DNA of 32,323 nt from the NCBI GenBank assembly GCA_026260175.1, contig JAKCWW010006436.1, forward strand, positions 1-32,323, read 5' to 3'. Both the position numbers and the translations under genes were made by a program. This document shows positions 19,901-28,595 of the stretch, piece after piece (the first letter of the stretch is position 1; every line of letters starts with the position of its first letter). Below the pieces are notes generated by a model. It worked only from the letters and a program-made list of their open reading frames with translations, did not search any database and was not told the DNA's origin. Source of the DNA: Reticulitermes lucifugus (lineage: Eukaryota; Arthropoda; Insecta; Blattodea; Rhinotermitidae).

Positions 19901-21132
19901 CTTCAGTCGTTCTCAGCGAACAGATTGGAGGACTGAACGCAAATTGAACTCTGAGACCTTTGGTGTTGCGTCTGCACGTCGTGGAGGGTATCGAGGAAGA
20001 GGTTACTATGGTAACCGTGGCATGAGTGGTGGTATGTACAGAGGCGGAAACTATCGAGGTGGCTACAGAGGCCAGGGTGTGCAACGGGGTGGGAGAACCA
20101 GTAATGCAACTGGAAGCACTGGGGGACCAACAGGCAACTCCCAGCAGCGCATTGTCAGTCAGCAAAGTGAGTTTATGTATACCGTATTTGCTCAAAAATA
20201 AGACTACTACTCTTCATAGTCATACTGTTTTTAGAACCTCAGGAATCAGATGCCTCAAGCGGCCGTGGCTTTAGCATCTCTTTGGTATGTGACATTACTA
20301 GCCAGAGATAGTGTGTATGTGGGAATGATTTCTGGAAGATGGAAAACATTAATATCAATAACATGTATGAGGACTATCAGGTGTTTGGACCACATTCACA
20401 CTAAATTGACTTTGAGGTTCTAGAGGGTCAAACATTTCTTACATCAGTTTACTAAACTGGAATTCACTAAATATGATAAAGTAAGGCATTGTTCATGTAT
20501 TGGGCCATGGTGGGGACCAGAGAAAATACTCATTAACAGAATTTAGTGCATGTAGGAACACTAAATCGAGCTCCTGTTTTTTGTACGATGGACTGATAAT
20601 TTGATTTTAGCTTCATGTTATATTAACATTAAACCAGTGCAGATCAACATTGAATTTGTTCAGTAATTACAAGTATATACAATAAATGCAATCACTGTTG
20701 TGTGTACTTGTTACCAAAGCACAACAGAATGTCACTGCTAAAGATCAACAATTTTAGTGTAAAATCTGTTGAGTAAGGTGAAACATGCAGACTGACAAAA
20801 CTTTCCCAATAAACATTAATTTTCTGAACTCATAAACAGTAAAATCTTTAGGGCAAAGAGGAAGAAAAATATTTCTGACAGCTTGGGAGAATGTGGAAAT
20901 GTAATTTTAGTTGGAGAGAAACGTATGTAAGTGGGTACTTATGAATTGAGTTTTACTGCATTTCATTGGGTCATGTTGTTCATATCAACAGTGCTTGTTG
21001 CAAATAGACATTCCACAGATGACAGAGTTATCTTGTATAAATACCACAGTTATTTCTCATAGTCTTCTCATATTCTAGCTGAATTGGTTGTAGACTAAAT
21101 TGCTAATACTTGACTCTATTTCAGGCAAGTAA
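4816..21132 (+). CDS. tral: LSM14 / Trailer hitch mRNP protein, complete, nine coding exons
   Basis: Exons join as 4816-4936, 5178-5341, 7440-7707, 14474-14657, 15875-15992, 17003-17267, 18690-18849, 19907-20166 and 21125-21132. This is 1548 nt and 515 residues with every splice phase consistent. RAP55/LSM14 family proteins bind mRNA and decapping/translation-repression factors (DDX6, EDC4/4E-T class partners) in P-bodies and germ granules; in Drosophila Tral also acts in secretory and dorso-ventral mRNA control. Domains seen: LSm14-type Sm fold, residues about 5-85 ([34 protein letters not shown]); a [11 protein letters not shown] block in exon 4; a first RGG cluster about 300-325; the DFDF box 349-360 ([12 protein letters not shown]); the FFD box 407-418 ([12 protein letters not shown]); the TFG box 437-446 ([10 protein letters not shown]); and a second RGG region about 450-490. 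Order and length fit the family (human LSM14A is about 460 residues). The initiator is the ATG that gives the conserved [10 protein letters not shown] start, with A at -3. Confidence 0.95.
5178..5341 (+). CDS. tral: tral coding exon 2 (LSm domain, second half)
   Basis: The acceptor is tttttaacag|TTCGTT and the donor CAG|gtaagg, phase 0. Residues 41-95 include [27 protein letters not shown] and DPAIVQ, which are the family's second Sm-like motif and the conserved exit from the domain. Confidence 0.96.
6515..6720 (+). repeat. Possible dispersed repeat fragment
   Basis: The stretch ggtggcactgggacagcctt, then tctccaggtactttggtttt ccct, recalls a repeat I have seen widely in insect assemblies (conceptually VALGQxFSxYFGFP). 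There is no second copy in this window to prove it. Confidence 0.3.
7170..7405 (+). pseudogene. Possible decayed LSM8 retrocopy
   Basis: Beginning near 7181, one frame reads [18 protein letters not shown], resembling the LSM8 start (a TYxNHTV.I.T.DGR pattern). After frameshifts, aaacctttgaaatggttgaa resembles the GTLKGFDQ codons. Later attacagttttgg, agagttactct and cagcgatattataggagaga, then tg, fit NLILDESHERVYS and VAIIGEM codon by codon. Stop codons and frameshifts make it non-functional. The alignment is from memory and partly through broken frames, so it is tentative. It lies in the sense orientation inside intron 2 of tral, itself an LSm-family gene, and contributes nothing to its reading frame. 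Confidence 0.35.
7440..7707 (+). CDS. tral: tral coding exon 3 (Gly/Pro/Ser/Tyr linker)
   Basis: A long pyrimidine tract precedes ccag|TTGTCTGTT; the donor is AATG|gtaact. Residues 96-184 are low-complexity Gly/Ala/Pro/Ser with a [14 protein letters not shown] stretch and end [13 protein letters not shown]...TRN. The linker is disordered, as expected between the LSm domain and the RKSPTM block. Confidence 0.85.
8058..8191. repeat. 134 bp palindrome (arms ~62 bp) of the dispersed hammerhead-like family
   Basis: Left arm 8058-8119 and right arm 8129-8191 are near-perfect inverted copies around a nine-base loop; ccaacgttttgggac pairs with gtcccaaaatgtcgg. The centre reads GGGACTGATACGTTGTCCCA followed by AAA. 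The right arm continues into the gcgttgcgtaatatcc sequence shared with 45-107. Confidence 0.85.
8224..8949 (+). mobile_element. Tigger/pogo-family DNA transposon fossil
   Basis: The terminal inverted repeats start CAGTAGAATTCCTTTAA(A/T)C then TGGCAC at both ends (8224 onward, and the reverse complement of 8949 leftward). The right flank is TA, the Tc1/mariner target; the left flank is AA, so one base has changed. The element is 726 bp, far shorter than an autonomous copy, and encodes only the start of a transposase. Confidence 0.8.
8389..8759 (+). pseudogene. Tigger/jerky-like transposase N-terminus, broken
   Basis: One frame reads [10 protein letters not shown], then after a shift [18 protein letters not shown] (a psq-type helix-turn-helix). 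It then has [20 protein letters not shown] and [20 protein letters not shown] followed by IEKAKCF, a CENP-B-type DNA-binding domain. After another shift comes [14 protein letters not shown]. Internal stops and frameshifts break the ORF and the DDE catalytic domain is absent. The product cannot be a working transposase. Confidence 0.75.
10050..10440 (-). mobile_element. Decayed mariner-like element fragment
   Basis: The edge ttacgaggattgttcaaatg, then aaacc, resembles the ends of mariner-like elements. A minus-strand frame reads [20 protein letters not shown] with an HTH-like spacing. No catalytic residues or second terminal repeat were identified, so the family is uncertain. Confidence 0.3.
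11040..11420 (+). repeat. Interspersed SINE-like repeat, copy B
   Basis: ctggagcccacccagacctc, tgaagtggctggaacatgaa and actgaccag match copy A (tagagcccactcaccctcct; aaagtgggcggggcgtgaag) and copy C (aaaatggctgattcatgaag, then ctgacca). It runs on into aattaatcaagctgtacctc, then ca, paralleled in copy C by agaattagtggagccatact, then tcca. Confidence 0.65.
11890..12080 (+). repeat. Interspersed SINE-like repeat, copy C
   Basis: gttggacccaggaatttgac, tccctgggggtaaaatggct and gattcatgaagctgaccact, then cagc, align with copies A and B. The 5' part is shorter than in copy B. Orientation is the same as tral. Confidence 0.65.
12949..13156. repeat. 208 bp palindrome with hammerhead-like core
   Basis: Left arm 12949-13043 and right arm 13063-13156 are inverted copies around a ~19-base loop; ctaaggggtccaccaNatt is shared exactly. 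On the minus strand the left arm reads CTGAAGACGGAAGCAGAGCC, then AGCTGCTAAAACG. The right arm reads TTGAAGATGGAAGCAGAGCT, then GGCTTCAAAAACATC. The first hammerhead box (CTGANGA) is intact in the left arm; the second (GAAA) is AAAA in both. Confidence 0.85.
13930..14110 (+). repeat. Possible tRNA-derived SINE
   Basis: GGTTTGAATCCCTGGATGGT, then CCAG, contains a sequence one base off the tRNA B box (GGTTCGAATCC). No A box at the right spacing and no second copy were found. Confidence 0.25.
14474..14657 (+). CDS. tral: tral coding exon 4 ([11 protein letters not shown] block)
   Basis: The acceptor is gttctag|ATCTG, entered in phase 1; the donor is GATGG|gtaagt, phase 2. Residues 185-245 include [15 protein letters not shown], which is strongly conserved in LSM14 proteins (RKSPTMEQ in vertebrates), then a Gln/Pro-rich tail. 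Confidence 0.93.
14658..15874 (+). other. tral intron 4, containing an antisense retrotransposon fragment
   Basis: Over half of this 1.2 kb intron is the minus-strand non-LTR fragment described separately. The remainder shows nothing recognisable. Confidence 0.75.
14945..15660 (-). mobile_element. 5'-truncated non-LTR retrotransposon, reverse-transcriptase C-terminus
   Basis: Minus-strand frames read [24 protein letters not shown] sequence, ESFEM, a stop, [18 protein letters not shown], frameshifts, and then [40 protein letters not shown] and [10 protein letters not shown]. This is the C-terminal end of the endonuclease/reverse-transcriptase ORF common in arthropod LINEs; the clade cannot be fixed from it. 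It is followed by the 3' tail also found at 2755-2950 and 2215-2300. Stops and shifts make it inactive. Confidence 0.85.
15875..15992 (+). CDS. tral: tral coding exon 5 (Gln/Arg-rich linker)
   Basis: The acceptor is ttgttgcag|TCCGG and the donor CCA|gtaggt. Residues 246-285 read [20 protein letters not shown] then EQRDREP...SRDQQP. The phases (2 in, 0 out) fit its neighbours. Confidence 0.85.
15993..17002 (+). other. tral intron 5
   Basis: About 1.0 kb of AT-rich DNA. I see no repeat or coding signal. Confidence 0.6.
17003..17267 (+). CDS. tral: tral coding exon 6 (RGG cluster and DFDF box)
   Basis: The acceptor is aattgttag|GCTCC and the donor ATTG|gtaaga, phase 1. Residues 286-373 contain [19 protein letters not shown] and [20 protein letters not shown]. 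The DFDF motif docks on the DDX6 helicase in known family members. Confidence 0.95.
17268..18668 (+). other. tral intron 6
   Basis: The intron contains a (TC)n microsatellite at about 17407-17428 and a 33 bp minisatellite at 17549-17640. Otherwise nothing is recognised. Confidence 0.65.
17549..17640 (+). repeat. 33 bp minisatellite, about 2.8 degenerate units
   Basis: Units start at 17549, 17582 and 17615, sharing atNaNNaggNtggcaNNgg followed by tgcaca. The period is a multiple of three, so open frames cross it, but this is a by-product of the period and not evidence of coding. Confidence 0.7.
18669..18849 (+). CDS. tral: tral coding exon 7 (FFD box), with two in-frame acceptors
   Basis: The exon can begin at 18669 (tgttacag|ACTCAG) or at 18690 (ttattacag|GTGATG). 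Both keep the phase-1 frame. The longer form adds seven residues (DSEPVIT) before [20 protein letters not shown]. An acidic Glu-rich run is followed by [20 protein letters not shown], the FFD box that contacts the EDC4 class of decapping factors. The donor is AAGGG|gtgggt, phase 2. Confidence 0.92.
18850..19906 (+). other. tral intron 7
   Basis: Holds a (GT)n(GC)n microsatellite at about 19669-19694. Nothing else is recognised. Confidence 0.6.
19907..20166 (+). CDS. tral: tral coding exon 8 (TFG box and C-terminal RGG region)
   Basis: The acceptor is tgtcttcag|TCGTTC. A second AG eight bases on (ctcag|CGAAC) would break the frame. Residues 427-513 read [20 protein letters not shown] then [20 protein letters not shown] and further RGG/YRGG repeats, ending in a Gly/Thr/Ser/Asn stretch. 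The donor is CAAA|gtgagt. If intron 8 were retained, translation would run to a TAA at 20199-20201. Confidence 0.94.
20167..21124 (+). other. tral intron 8
   Basis: Near the 5' end, taccgtatttgctcaaaaat, then aagac (20179-20203), resembles the end of a MITE type common in arthropods. I did not find its matching inverted end, so it is not called separately. Confidence 0.5.
21125..21132 (+). CDS. tral: tral last coding exon segment (two codons and stop)
   Basis: The acceptor is tctatttcag|GCAAGTAA. With the incoming A it reads AGC AAG TAA, so the protein ends ...VSQQSK. Only eight coding bases lie in the terminal exon; the rest is 3' UTR. The phase-2 frame of the same exon stays open for about 40 codons but does not fit the phase-1 donor of exon 8. 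Confidence 0.75.
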
Positions 21133-22170
21133 ATGTACAACAGAGAGCTGACCCAGGAATGTTGCAAGGAAAGAAGCAGCCACTGTTTGACTTTCTGCCT
21201 CAAGAATTGTGGTGGTTATTATTGTTTATATCCCTCAAGCTATTTAGAAAGTAAAGCCATCCCTCATGCAACATAGGATTGTTGACACAAGGAATGAGGT
21301 GACTTTTGTTTGAACTTGGAAGCTTCATTTTTTATTTTACTGTTTATGGCAGCAAGAAGCTCCTGAAGAAAATAGATGTGGTTCTGAAGAGGGATTATAC
21401 ACCTGCTGATGCAGAGTGAAGTTGTGTTGAAGTTGTATCCCAATGGAAGTTGAAGGAAGTTTTCTTATATTGGAGCCTGGCTTCTGATCTGTCCAAGAAA
21501 CTTCAGAAGAATATAGATATTGAAGCTGCGTATTATAATAGTAATGAGGGAATGCATTGCCACAATTAATTGTTAAGTTGCATTACTATAGTATATTATT
21601 GGATGTTTCTGTGTACCTTGTATAATTCAGTTCTGGTGTCAGGTTCTTTTTCCAACTAAGGGCTACTGAGCCTACTTAAAGAGACTGATGTAAGATTATA
21701 AAGAGCGCCAAGAGAAGTAATTAGTTATTGGATTTGATTGAACCTGGTAGTGGGTTCCCCTCCTGGAACTCAGGACAGATTATTTTATTTAGCTTGCTAC
21801 TTGATGGTTTTAAGGCCCACAGTGCTGGAAATTTGGGGTGTGGTACATTTTTGTAGATAAGCATATATTGAATTGCAAAATCTTTATTTTTCTGTAAGAA
21901 AAATTGAGAATCTATGCAGTGGAAGTCCTGTAAGTTTGGGAATGGGAATGAAAAATTTAATTCTTTCCAACATTTGGTTTGGCCTTTCATTAAACGTTAC
22001 TCTACGTAGCAGAGTTTTGATTGGTACTGTGTGAAAAATTAAGCTCTGTTTCAGAATCTGAGTCATTGAAGATGTTAATTTAATGATTTATAGGCTATAA
22101 TATAGTTGTAGCTTGAAGCTAGTATAATAATTTAATTGTCAAAAAATAAACTTTTTTTATTTTTTCTACT
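21133..22170 (+). other. tral 3' UTR with candidate poly(A) signal
   Basis: The first AATAAA downstream of the stop in the sense strand is at 22145-22150, followed by a T-rich stretch. This implies a 3' UTR of about 1.03 kb. It is inferred from the hexamer only; earlier variant signals could be used. Confidence 0.4.
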
Positions 22171-22608
22171 GCTTAGGTAATCGTTAATGGTTCTACTGAT
22201 AATACAGGAAGAAATGGAAACTTAAATGGTAACTGTAAAGTGGGGAAACTAGTTCCCGTTTATGTTTGTCTGTTAGTCTTTGAGACATAATACAAGGCCC
22301 TCAGTTTGTGCAAGGTTATGCACAATGTGATAAACAAAAGATAAAAAGTGTAAGGTGTTGTAAAGCATTTAATGAAGTTCTGTGCTTAATGAAAAGTCTG
22401 TAAATGAATCTTTGTACACATTAGAAATGGACATAAACAAATGAGTCAATAGGAATGAAGTATATTAGCACACGATTTATTTTTTGTCATTGTATACTGT
22501 TAACCTCTGTGATACTGTACCTGGTGGATGTCATATTTAACGAGAATAATACAGCCTACATGTGCAAATCCATGATAACTGATTTGAAACTTTTTATTTA
22601 TTTATATA

Positions 22609-23199
22609 AATGTATTTATTACCAACAAATTGCACAACAAAATTCACTCGTCCACATATAGGAGACTACTCCAACCTGTTTCGCCTATTTCCCATAGCCA
22701 TCTTCAGGGAGTATTGATATACAGAGGATATGTATATATAATATATATATATATATAGTGTTAAAATTTAAAATTCAAGTCTGTTGACAGTAAATGGTAA
22801 GATACATTATTGACATTACACGTAAATTAAAATTATACAGGACTCAAAATGAAGTGTATCCAAACATCTGAAATTGGTAGAATCGTCTTTGAACCGAGAA
22901 GAGAATTCTACCAATTTCAGATATTTGGATGCACTTGATTTTAGTTTTGTGTAATTTTAATATATATATGTGTGTGTGTGTGTGTGTATTGTCAACACCA
23001 TATGATATTATAATAGCATATTTGTAATGTAACTTACCATTTACTGTCAAAGTTAAATTTTAAATTTTAACTCCACATATATATCCTATGTGTATCAGTA
23101 CTCCTGGAAGATGGCTATAGGAAAAGGCCAAGACATGTTGAAGTAGTCTCCCGTATGTGGATAAGTGTATTTTGTTGTGCAATTTGTAATAAATTCATT
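22609..23199. repeat. ~590 bp palindrome with hammerhead-like cores, Penelope-type terminal-repeat remnant
   Basis: Left arm 22609-22883 and right arm 22905-23199 are inverted copies around a ~21 bp loop (ctgaaattggtagaat versus attctaccaatttcag at the centre; aatgtatttatt versus aataaattcatt at the ends). On the minus strand the left arm reads CTGAAGATGGCTATGGGAAA, then TAGGCGAAACAGG. This gives CTGANGA, a stem GGCTAT/ATAGGC with one mismatch, and GAAAC, the two conserved hammerhead boxes. The right-arm copy is mutated (TGGAAGA...CCAAGAC). Penelope-like elements are known to carry hammerhead motifs in their terminal repeats. No reverse-transcriptase or GIY-YIG sequence is present. Confidence 0.75.
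22735..22757 (+). repeat. (AT)n microsatellite in palindrome arm
   Basis: A run of about eleven AT/TA dinucleotides lies in the left arm. The corresponding part of the right arm is (AT)n(GT)n at about 22961-22987, showing independent microsatellite drift since the arms formed. Confidence 0.8.
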
Positions 23200-23494
23200 T
23201 TCATTTAGTATTGGTGTATGTTGCATTTGATGGTACCTTCTGTGTGCAGGAAGTCTTTTCATTATGAACCTTCTGCTTCAAAAACTACTTTGTTTTTCTC
23301 AAAACTTAACAAAGTGTACAGATTTTGTTGCTGCCTGATGTCTGTACTACTATTATATTGGTTTGGCCAGTTTTGTCATTACTGAAACTTGCTCCTGTTC
23401 CTTTTTCTTTTATTTCTGTTTCATGTGATCTGTGTGTGTGTGTGTAGTTCCAAGTAAATGTTTGCAGATTGCTGGAAGTACCAAACTGGTTGCT

Positions 23495-23580
23495 CCCTCT
23501 CTGTCTCCTCCTCCTGCTCCTGCTACTATTGGTGCTGCTGTTGGTATTGCTACTGCTATTGCTGCTGTTGCTGCTTTCTT
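23495..23580 (+). repeat. CTN-rich low-complexity tract
   Basis: ctcctcctcctgctcctgct followed by degenerate gctgNtg / actgctatt triplets. Open frames on both strands here (Ala/Val/Ile or Ala/Pro runs) are artefacts of the triplet period. Confidence 0.7.
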
Positions 23581-26500
23581 AGCTGAATGTATACAGGATT
23601 GCCACACCAAAGCTTAGCTGTGATGTGTGGTTTCAGCCTTAAGGTTAAGAAAATCATTTTTTTCTGTTATACATAATCATTTTGCCCCATTAAGAAAGCT
23701 GAAGCATGGTTGTGTGTTTTGTAGTACCATGGATTTGCATTGAAATAGTCACTAGAATCACATGTTGCATGTGATGTTTCTTTGAAATAAAGGTTTCTGA
23801 TACACAGTTGCACTGTTCTACACTGTGTAAAACACAGCTGCTGCAAGTTCAGCATTACTGGTGATGGGCACCCAGTGATGTTGGTCTATGGTCAGTGTTA
23901 CGATCCTAAGAGAGACTGGTGTGAGAATGAGAATGGAATACTGTTCTACAAAGTACTGACAGGTTTGTGTTTACGTTGCCACACTGTTTTATATAAGCAC
24001 TTTGTTTCAAAATGTTTAGAACTTGACTGTACTAGACTAGAGTGTATGACACTTCACATCAGGCTACAACGTATTGTTGTTTTTAATGGTACACAGTGGG
24101 GGGTGGAACTTTGTGAATTCAGCTTTGTGTTACAAAGCGTGGAATGTCTGTACTTTATATTCTTTGAAACTGGTCACAGTGATATTCACTGTTGAATGAA
24201 GACCTACAGACTCCAATTGCAAATTTTGACAGGTTTCATCAACTACAACACTTGGAGCAAGCTAATACACGTGTATCATTTCCATCAAATAACATGTTGC
24301 ATGTTAACATGTTTTGGCACTGATCTGCTGTTATCAGATGATTATTAATACAGAATCTGGGATTGAAAACATATCTATGTGCCTACGTTTGGCGTCATAC
24401 AATGTTCAAGTATAGATTCATCTGCATATACATTAGCAGTGCATTTAAATGGGAACTTTTGTCAAAAAAACTGAGATGAATTTGAAAATCAGAAAGGTAT
24501 TTGATATGGTCTTTAGTTAAACATATTTGGTTAGAGACTAGTTATTCAAACTAAACTTTTAACTGAAGATGTGTAGATTTTAAACCTAACTTTATTTTTA
24601 GACTCAATTTCTCATGTACATATACTGTTTATGTGGTTGGGTCCACCCATAAAATTAAAAATGTAAGCTGTTGTTCATGTACCTATGTGGATTTGCTTCC
24701 ATTTCTAGATTCTGTATGAATAATTGTGATCTGATTATGACAATCAATGCTGAAGCATGTAGCCAAAATATGGTGAAAATATACATATGTTTGACAGAAA
24801 TAATATAGATTATTATAACCATAATAATCAGTAAACAGTATGCTACAAATGAAACTGTGAGAATAAGGGCTCATGAGAATGTGTGGGTGAAACTGCATTT
24901 GTGGCCATGTAACAGTTCCCCAGGTACTCAAATTTTATGCACAGATATAACTTATTCGTTTAGGATGTTCAGAGCTATTGATAACATTTATTTGTTGTCA
25001 TGTTCACTTTGTGGACTATCAAAAGTGAATCTAGTGTTCTTAATTTTGTAATTGTCCATTTCTTTCCAGTTGTCAATCCCTCATATGTAAGCAGTATGTA
25101 TTTATTCAATATAACTTTTTTCACCTATGAACTTGTTTTAATATCTGAATAAGTGCCCTAGCTTATGTATGCAGCTTGTGAATTTACTTGGAAATATACT
25201 GCTGTACAGCAGACTAGCCTCATTTACAGATTTGCACATCATAGTTTTGCATATTTGAATACTTGAGCTTAATAATAAGAAGTTTTGCATATTTACAAAA
25301 ATGATTGTAACATTTGTGCTTCATCGCCCAACAGCTTTCTTGCTCTTTACTGACTTATGTAGGTGCACTGCATATTACACAATAGCCTGCACATGCCTGC
25401 CTATCTCAGTAGCTACTTAAGAGTTCATGCCAGATGGAGTGAATTGTACTTTTCACTGTTTTTAGTACTTGTTATTGGCTTTGTATTTTACTTTAATATG
25501 ACATGCAGAAGGCAAAGCAATCTCAGACCACCTTCTGTCCCCCACACTGCCGTGTAGTCTGCTGTTCGATCACCCTCGCAGCTTTCAGCTAGGAATACCA
25601 TCATCTGGTAAACATCAGCATTAATGTACTCATGTTTGTTAATCATTAATTATATCACATTTCATGTGTTCTTTCTTCCCCCCCACACAATTTTTCCAAT
25701 AAGGTCTTAACTACGTGCATTGCAGTTCCGCTGTTGACAGGAGTTCTCAAGAGTGTGTTGCATCATTTATTTATTGTGAATAATGTAGTGTTCATCAGTT
25801 TCTGAACTGGAAACCATTAAGCAGATGGATGTTCACCATGTGTGGTGTATACAAAGATACTGAAACAGTTTTGTGTACCAGTGTTGACACTAAATAGTGA
25901 CCAATCAGAAGTCCAGCACTGTGTGACTGCTCAGCAAGGAAGAGAGAAGTTGAAAACTTCTAATATGAGAAGGCTGCAATACTCATAAGAGTGGCTTAGG
26001 CAGATGACACAGAAGTCCTGGTACCTAAGAAGATGAATGTGACATCACATTTGAAGAGGATGCAGATACTGATGAGAGTTCTTCCTTGCAAGTTAAGAAG
26101 TGCACAACATATGCATTGCAGACTGGAACAGAAAGTGATGAAGATGGGGTGGCAAAGCACTGTAGTATATGAACACTTACTGTTGCTTCTTTATATGCAT
26201 TCCTGCCCAGAAGCTGATGTGTCCATTTAATAATATGCTTGTAAAGTGTGGCAAGGTTATTTTGGTACTACTGTTTGAAGCAGGACAGTGTGGTGGACTT
26301 GTTCTTAGCATGGACGTACATAAGGTTTGTAACAATCTCTGCTAAACCCTGTTCATTATAAAAGTACTAATTACTTTTCACCAAAATAAACTTTTGTACA
26401 AGTACTTCATACGTGTTAAAAATATTAGTGTGTCTTATCACCTCCATGGAATGGTACCAATATCATGCCCAGGTATTCCTTTCAATTTAAATGGTAGTTG

Positions 26501-26896
26501 CAAAACTTTGGTTCCTGCCATAACAACATAATGCAAGGTGCCATGGCAAGTAATACCTGCTGCTACTTCTGCTTTCAGACATTATATACTTTGTTAGTAC
26601 CAAAGTCAACACTTAATCCTGATGTTTTCCAGCATATGTGAAGAACCATCTGTAGTCTGTATCAAACTGCCCAGGGGCTGTTTACAGCTGGACAGTCACA
26701 GTAACTGGTTGGATATTCATCCATAGAACTGAACCTCTCTGTCTGGGAAAAAAGAGTGACCAGAGCTGCTAATCGTTAGTGACAAATGGGCAATTCTCTA
26801 AACATATGTTAAGTGTTTAGAAAACCGAATTTGCAATACATATTAGGTATAGTACTTTAGCCAAATTTGAATCTGTGTGCTGTGAGTGTGTAAAAT

Positions 26897-27481
26897 TTGC
26901 ATGCATTTTTCTATAGGCTACACAGGCAAACTTGTATGATGGGTATAATTAATACACTGCTTTACGCTTCAGTGTATTTAGTAACTTTGGGAATATTTGG
27001 TCTACAGAATTATTCTGATATCTGTCCAGAGGATGAATTCAATGCTTGGTACCAGTTTTATCAGTCTTATACAATTAACACATACTGTAAAATGCATAAT
27101 GTATTTGTATGGCAGATGTTTATCCTAGAGCTGTGGACAAGACTAGGAAATGTCCCATTTGGTAACAATTTCCACAATACACAGTCTGATGCACAGAGTA
27201 GAGAGGCCATCCAACTGATTATTGTTGATTTACTGCCATTTGATACAACTGAAGTTCAGACTGGTGTACAGAGTATTCTTTGTATTATGTTTAGCTACAA
27301 AGTTCCATATCTGCCATCTGCAGAATTTTTTATCACCAGGATCAACATCTACATTTCTGCACTAGATCTTACAACATTCTGCAACACAATCATACCATTT
27401 GCTAGAGTGACAAAATATTCTACGCATATTTTTGTACCCACTGTTCCACATATAACAAGCACTGTAGACCATATGTGGTGA
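26897..27481 (+). other. Unassigned 194-codon open frame
   Basis: The longest uninterrupted ATG-to-stop frame in the window that is not a splice-derived exon. The predicted product starts MHAFFYRLHRQTCMMGIINT, has a hydrophobic stretch (about residues 15-38) and is rich in Phe, Tyr, Ile and Thr. I recognise no domain. The AT-rich composition resembles the surrounding intergenic DNA, so chance is the leading explanation. Confidence 0.15.
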
Positions 27482-28465
27482 ATCTTTCCTGTTCTGTGAC
27501 AGTTGAGGTTCTCACAGTGGCATTGCTGAAGATTAAGGTCTTCTGGGATGTTATACTATGGTGTTGGGTAATAGTTCCCAACATTCTGAAGGATCATACT
27601 ACCTCTATCAAGTGTTAAGAACATTCTTTTTTACCCAAGGAAGCTGATCTGTTTGGCAGATATTTGCATTAAGGTTATTTTGGTGTTAAGTAGGGGAAAC
27701 ACAATCCTGGATTGCCCATTTCTGCATAATGGGCCTGGAAAGTAACTATACCATACATGGTGTATGTATCTGATCAGGCCTTTACACATATTGAACTGAT
27801 ATTTTTAACTTCCCCAGATATTACTGAACACAAAAACCCACGGTGTGGAAATATGTGTTTCTTATTTCTTAATTTCAAGTAAAATTTCCATGCAATCTGT
27901 AAATGATGTCAACAGATGTCAGAATTTATAGGTATAAGAACTGGAGATAAATGCACATAATGTATTGCTAATATACCAGTATTTACTGAATTATTTTTCC
28001 AAGAAGAGCCATTTTATAATGTGCTCATTTTTTACCACATTTAAATCCAGTTCCTTATTGTTCTAACTGCATGACAGTGTTACATGGTGAGATAAAAAAA
28101 AAAGCAATGAAATCAAACCAAGAACATATTTTAAGTGCCCAAAATTTTAATCGTCTCTGTTACAACATAAACAGGCCTCCTGAAGTACAAGTTTAATCTA
28201 CTACTGAAAGCATCTATTCCTCCACAATTATAATAATAATGCCTTACAAAAATATGTGTTTTACATAGTCTGCTATATTTTTGACAATATTCAAATGTGC
28301 ATGTTAACTGTATTTTAAACATGAGGATACATGATTTGTTCATTAAATTTTAATACATTTGGCCCTACATTAAAAATGTCTGACCCTAGAAGTCTCCATT
28401 AACTTGTGTATGGCATGTGAGCAGAGCACATTTCTGTACCCATATCAGTATACTTACACCATAAA

Positions 28466-28595
28466 CTACACCCTCAGCTTCTCATAATGAGGAATTTCAA
28501 TCTGATATACTGGCTTATTGCTGGCACTTATCCACACTGAACCATTCTTCCCTTCACGAATCATGTGCAGCACACCTTTTCCAACGCTCTCTGTC
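28466..28595 (-). CDS. 15-PGDH-like last coding exon
   Basis: The acceptor is gtatttcaacag|GACAGAG. The incoming AT plus G makes Met, then TESVGKGVLHMIREGKNGSV, WISASNKPVYQIEIP and HYEKLRV, with the stop at 28468-28466. Confidence 0.93.

Larger units (their letters stand above)
22166..28465. other. Intergenic region between convergent tral and dehydrogenase genes
   Basis: About 6.3 kb. It contains the large palindrome (22609-23199), a CTN-rich low-complexity tract (about 23495-23580), microsatellites, and an unassigned 194-codon ORF (26897-27481). A short acidic open stretch lies near 26028-26170. No exon of a known gene was recognised on either strand. Confidence 0.6.

Noticed and set aside
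19743-19906. N-terminal extension of the open frame leading into tral exon 8.
   Set aside because: Intronic sequence before the acceptor at 19906/19907. The pyrimidine-rich tract and family alignment ([13 protein letters not shown]) place the exon start at 19907.
20179-20203. taccgtatttgctcaaaaat-type sequence as the end of a MITE beside the exon 8 donor.
   Set aside because: No matching inverted end was found in intron 8 or beyond, so an element cannot be bounded.
23410-23617. Overlapping ORFs on both strands rich in Ala/Val/Ile/Pro.
   Set aside because: Product of a CTN-type low-complexity tract with triplet period; no independent coding signal.
26028-26170. Short acidic open stretch (EDECDITFEEDADTDE...) suggesting a transposase or nuclear-protein fragment.
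   Set aside because: Only about 48 codons, with no recognisable domain, splice signals or terminal repeats nearby.
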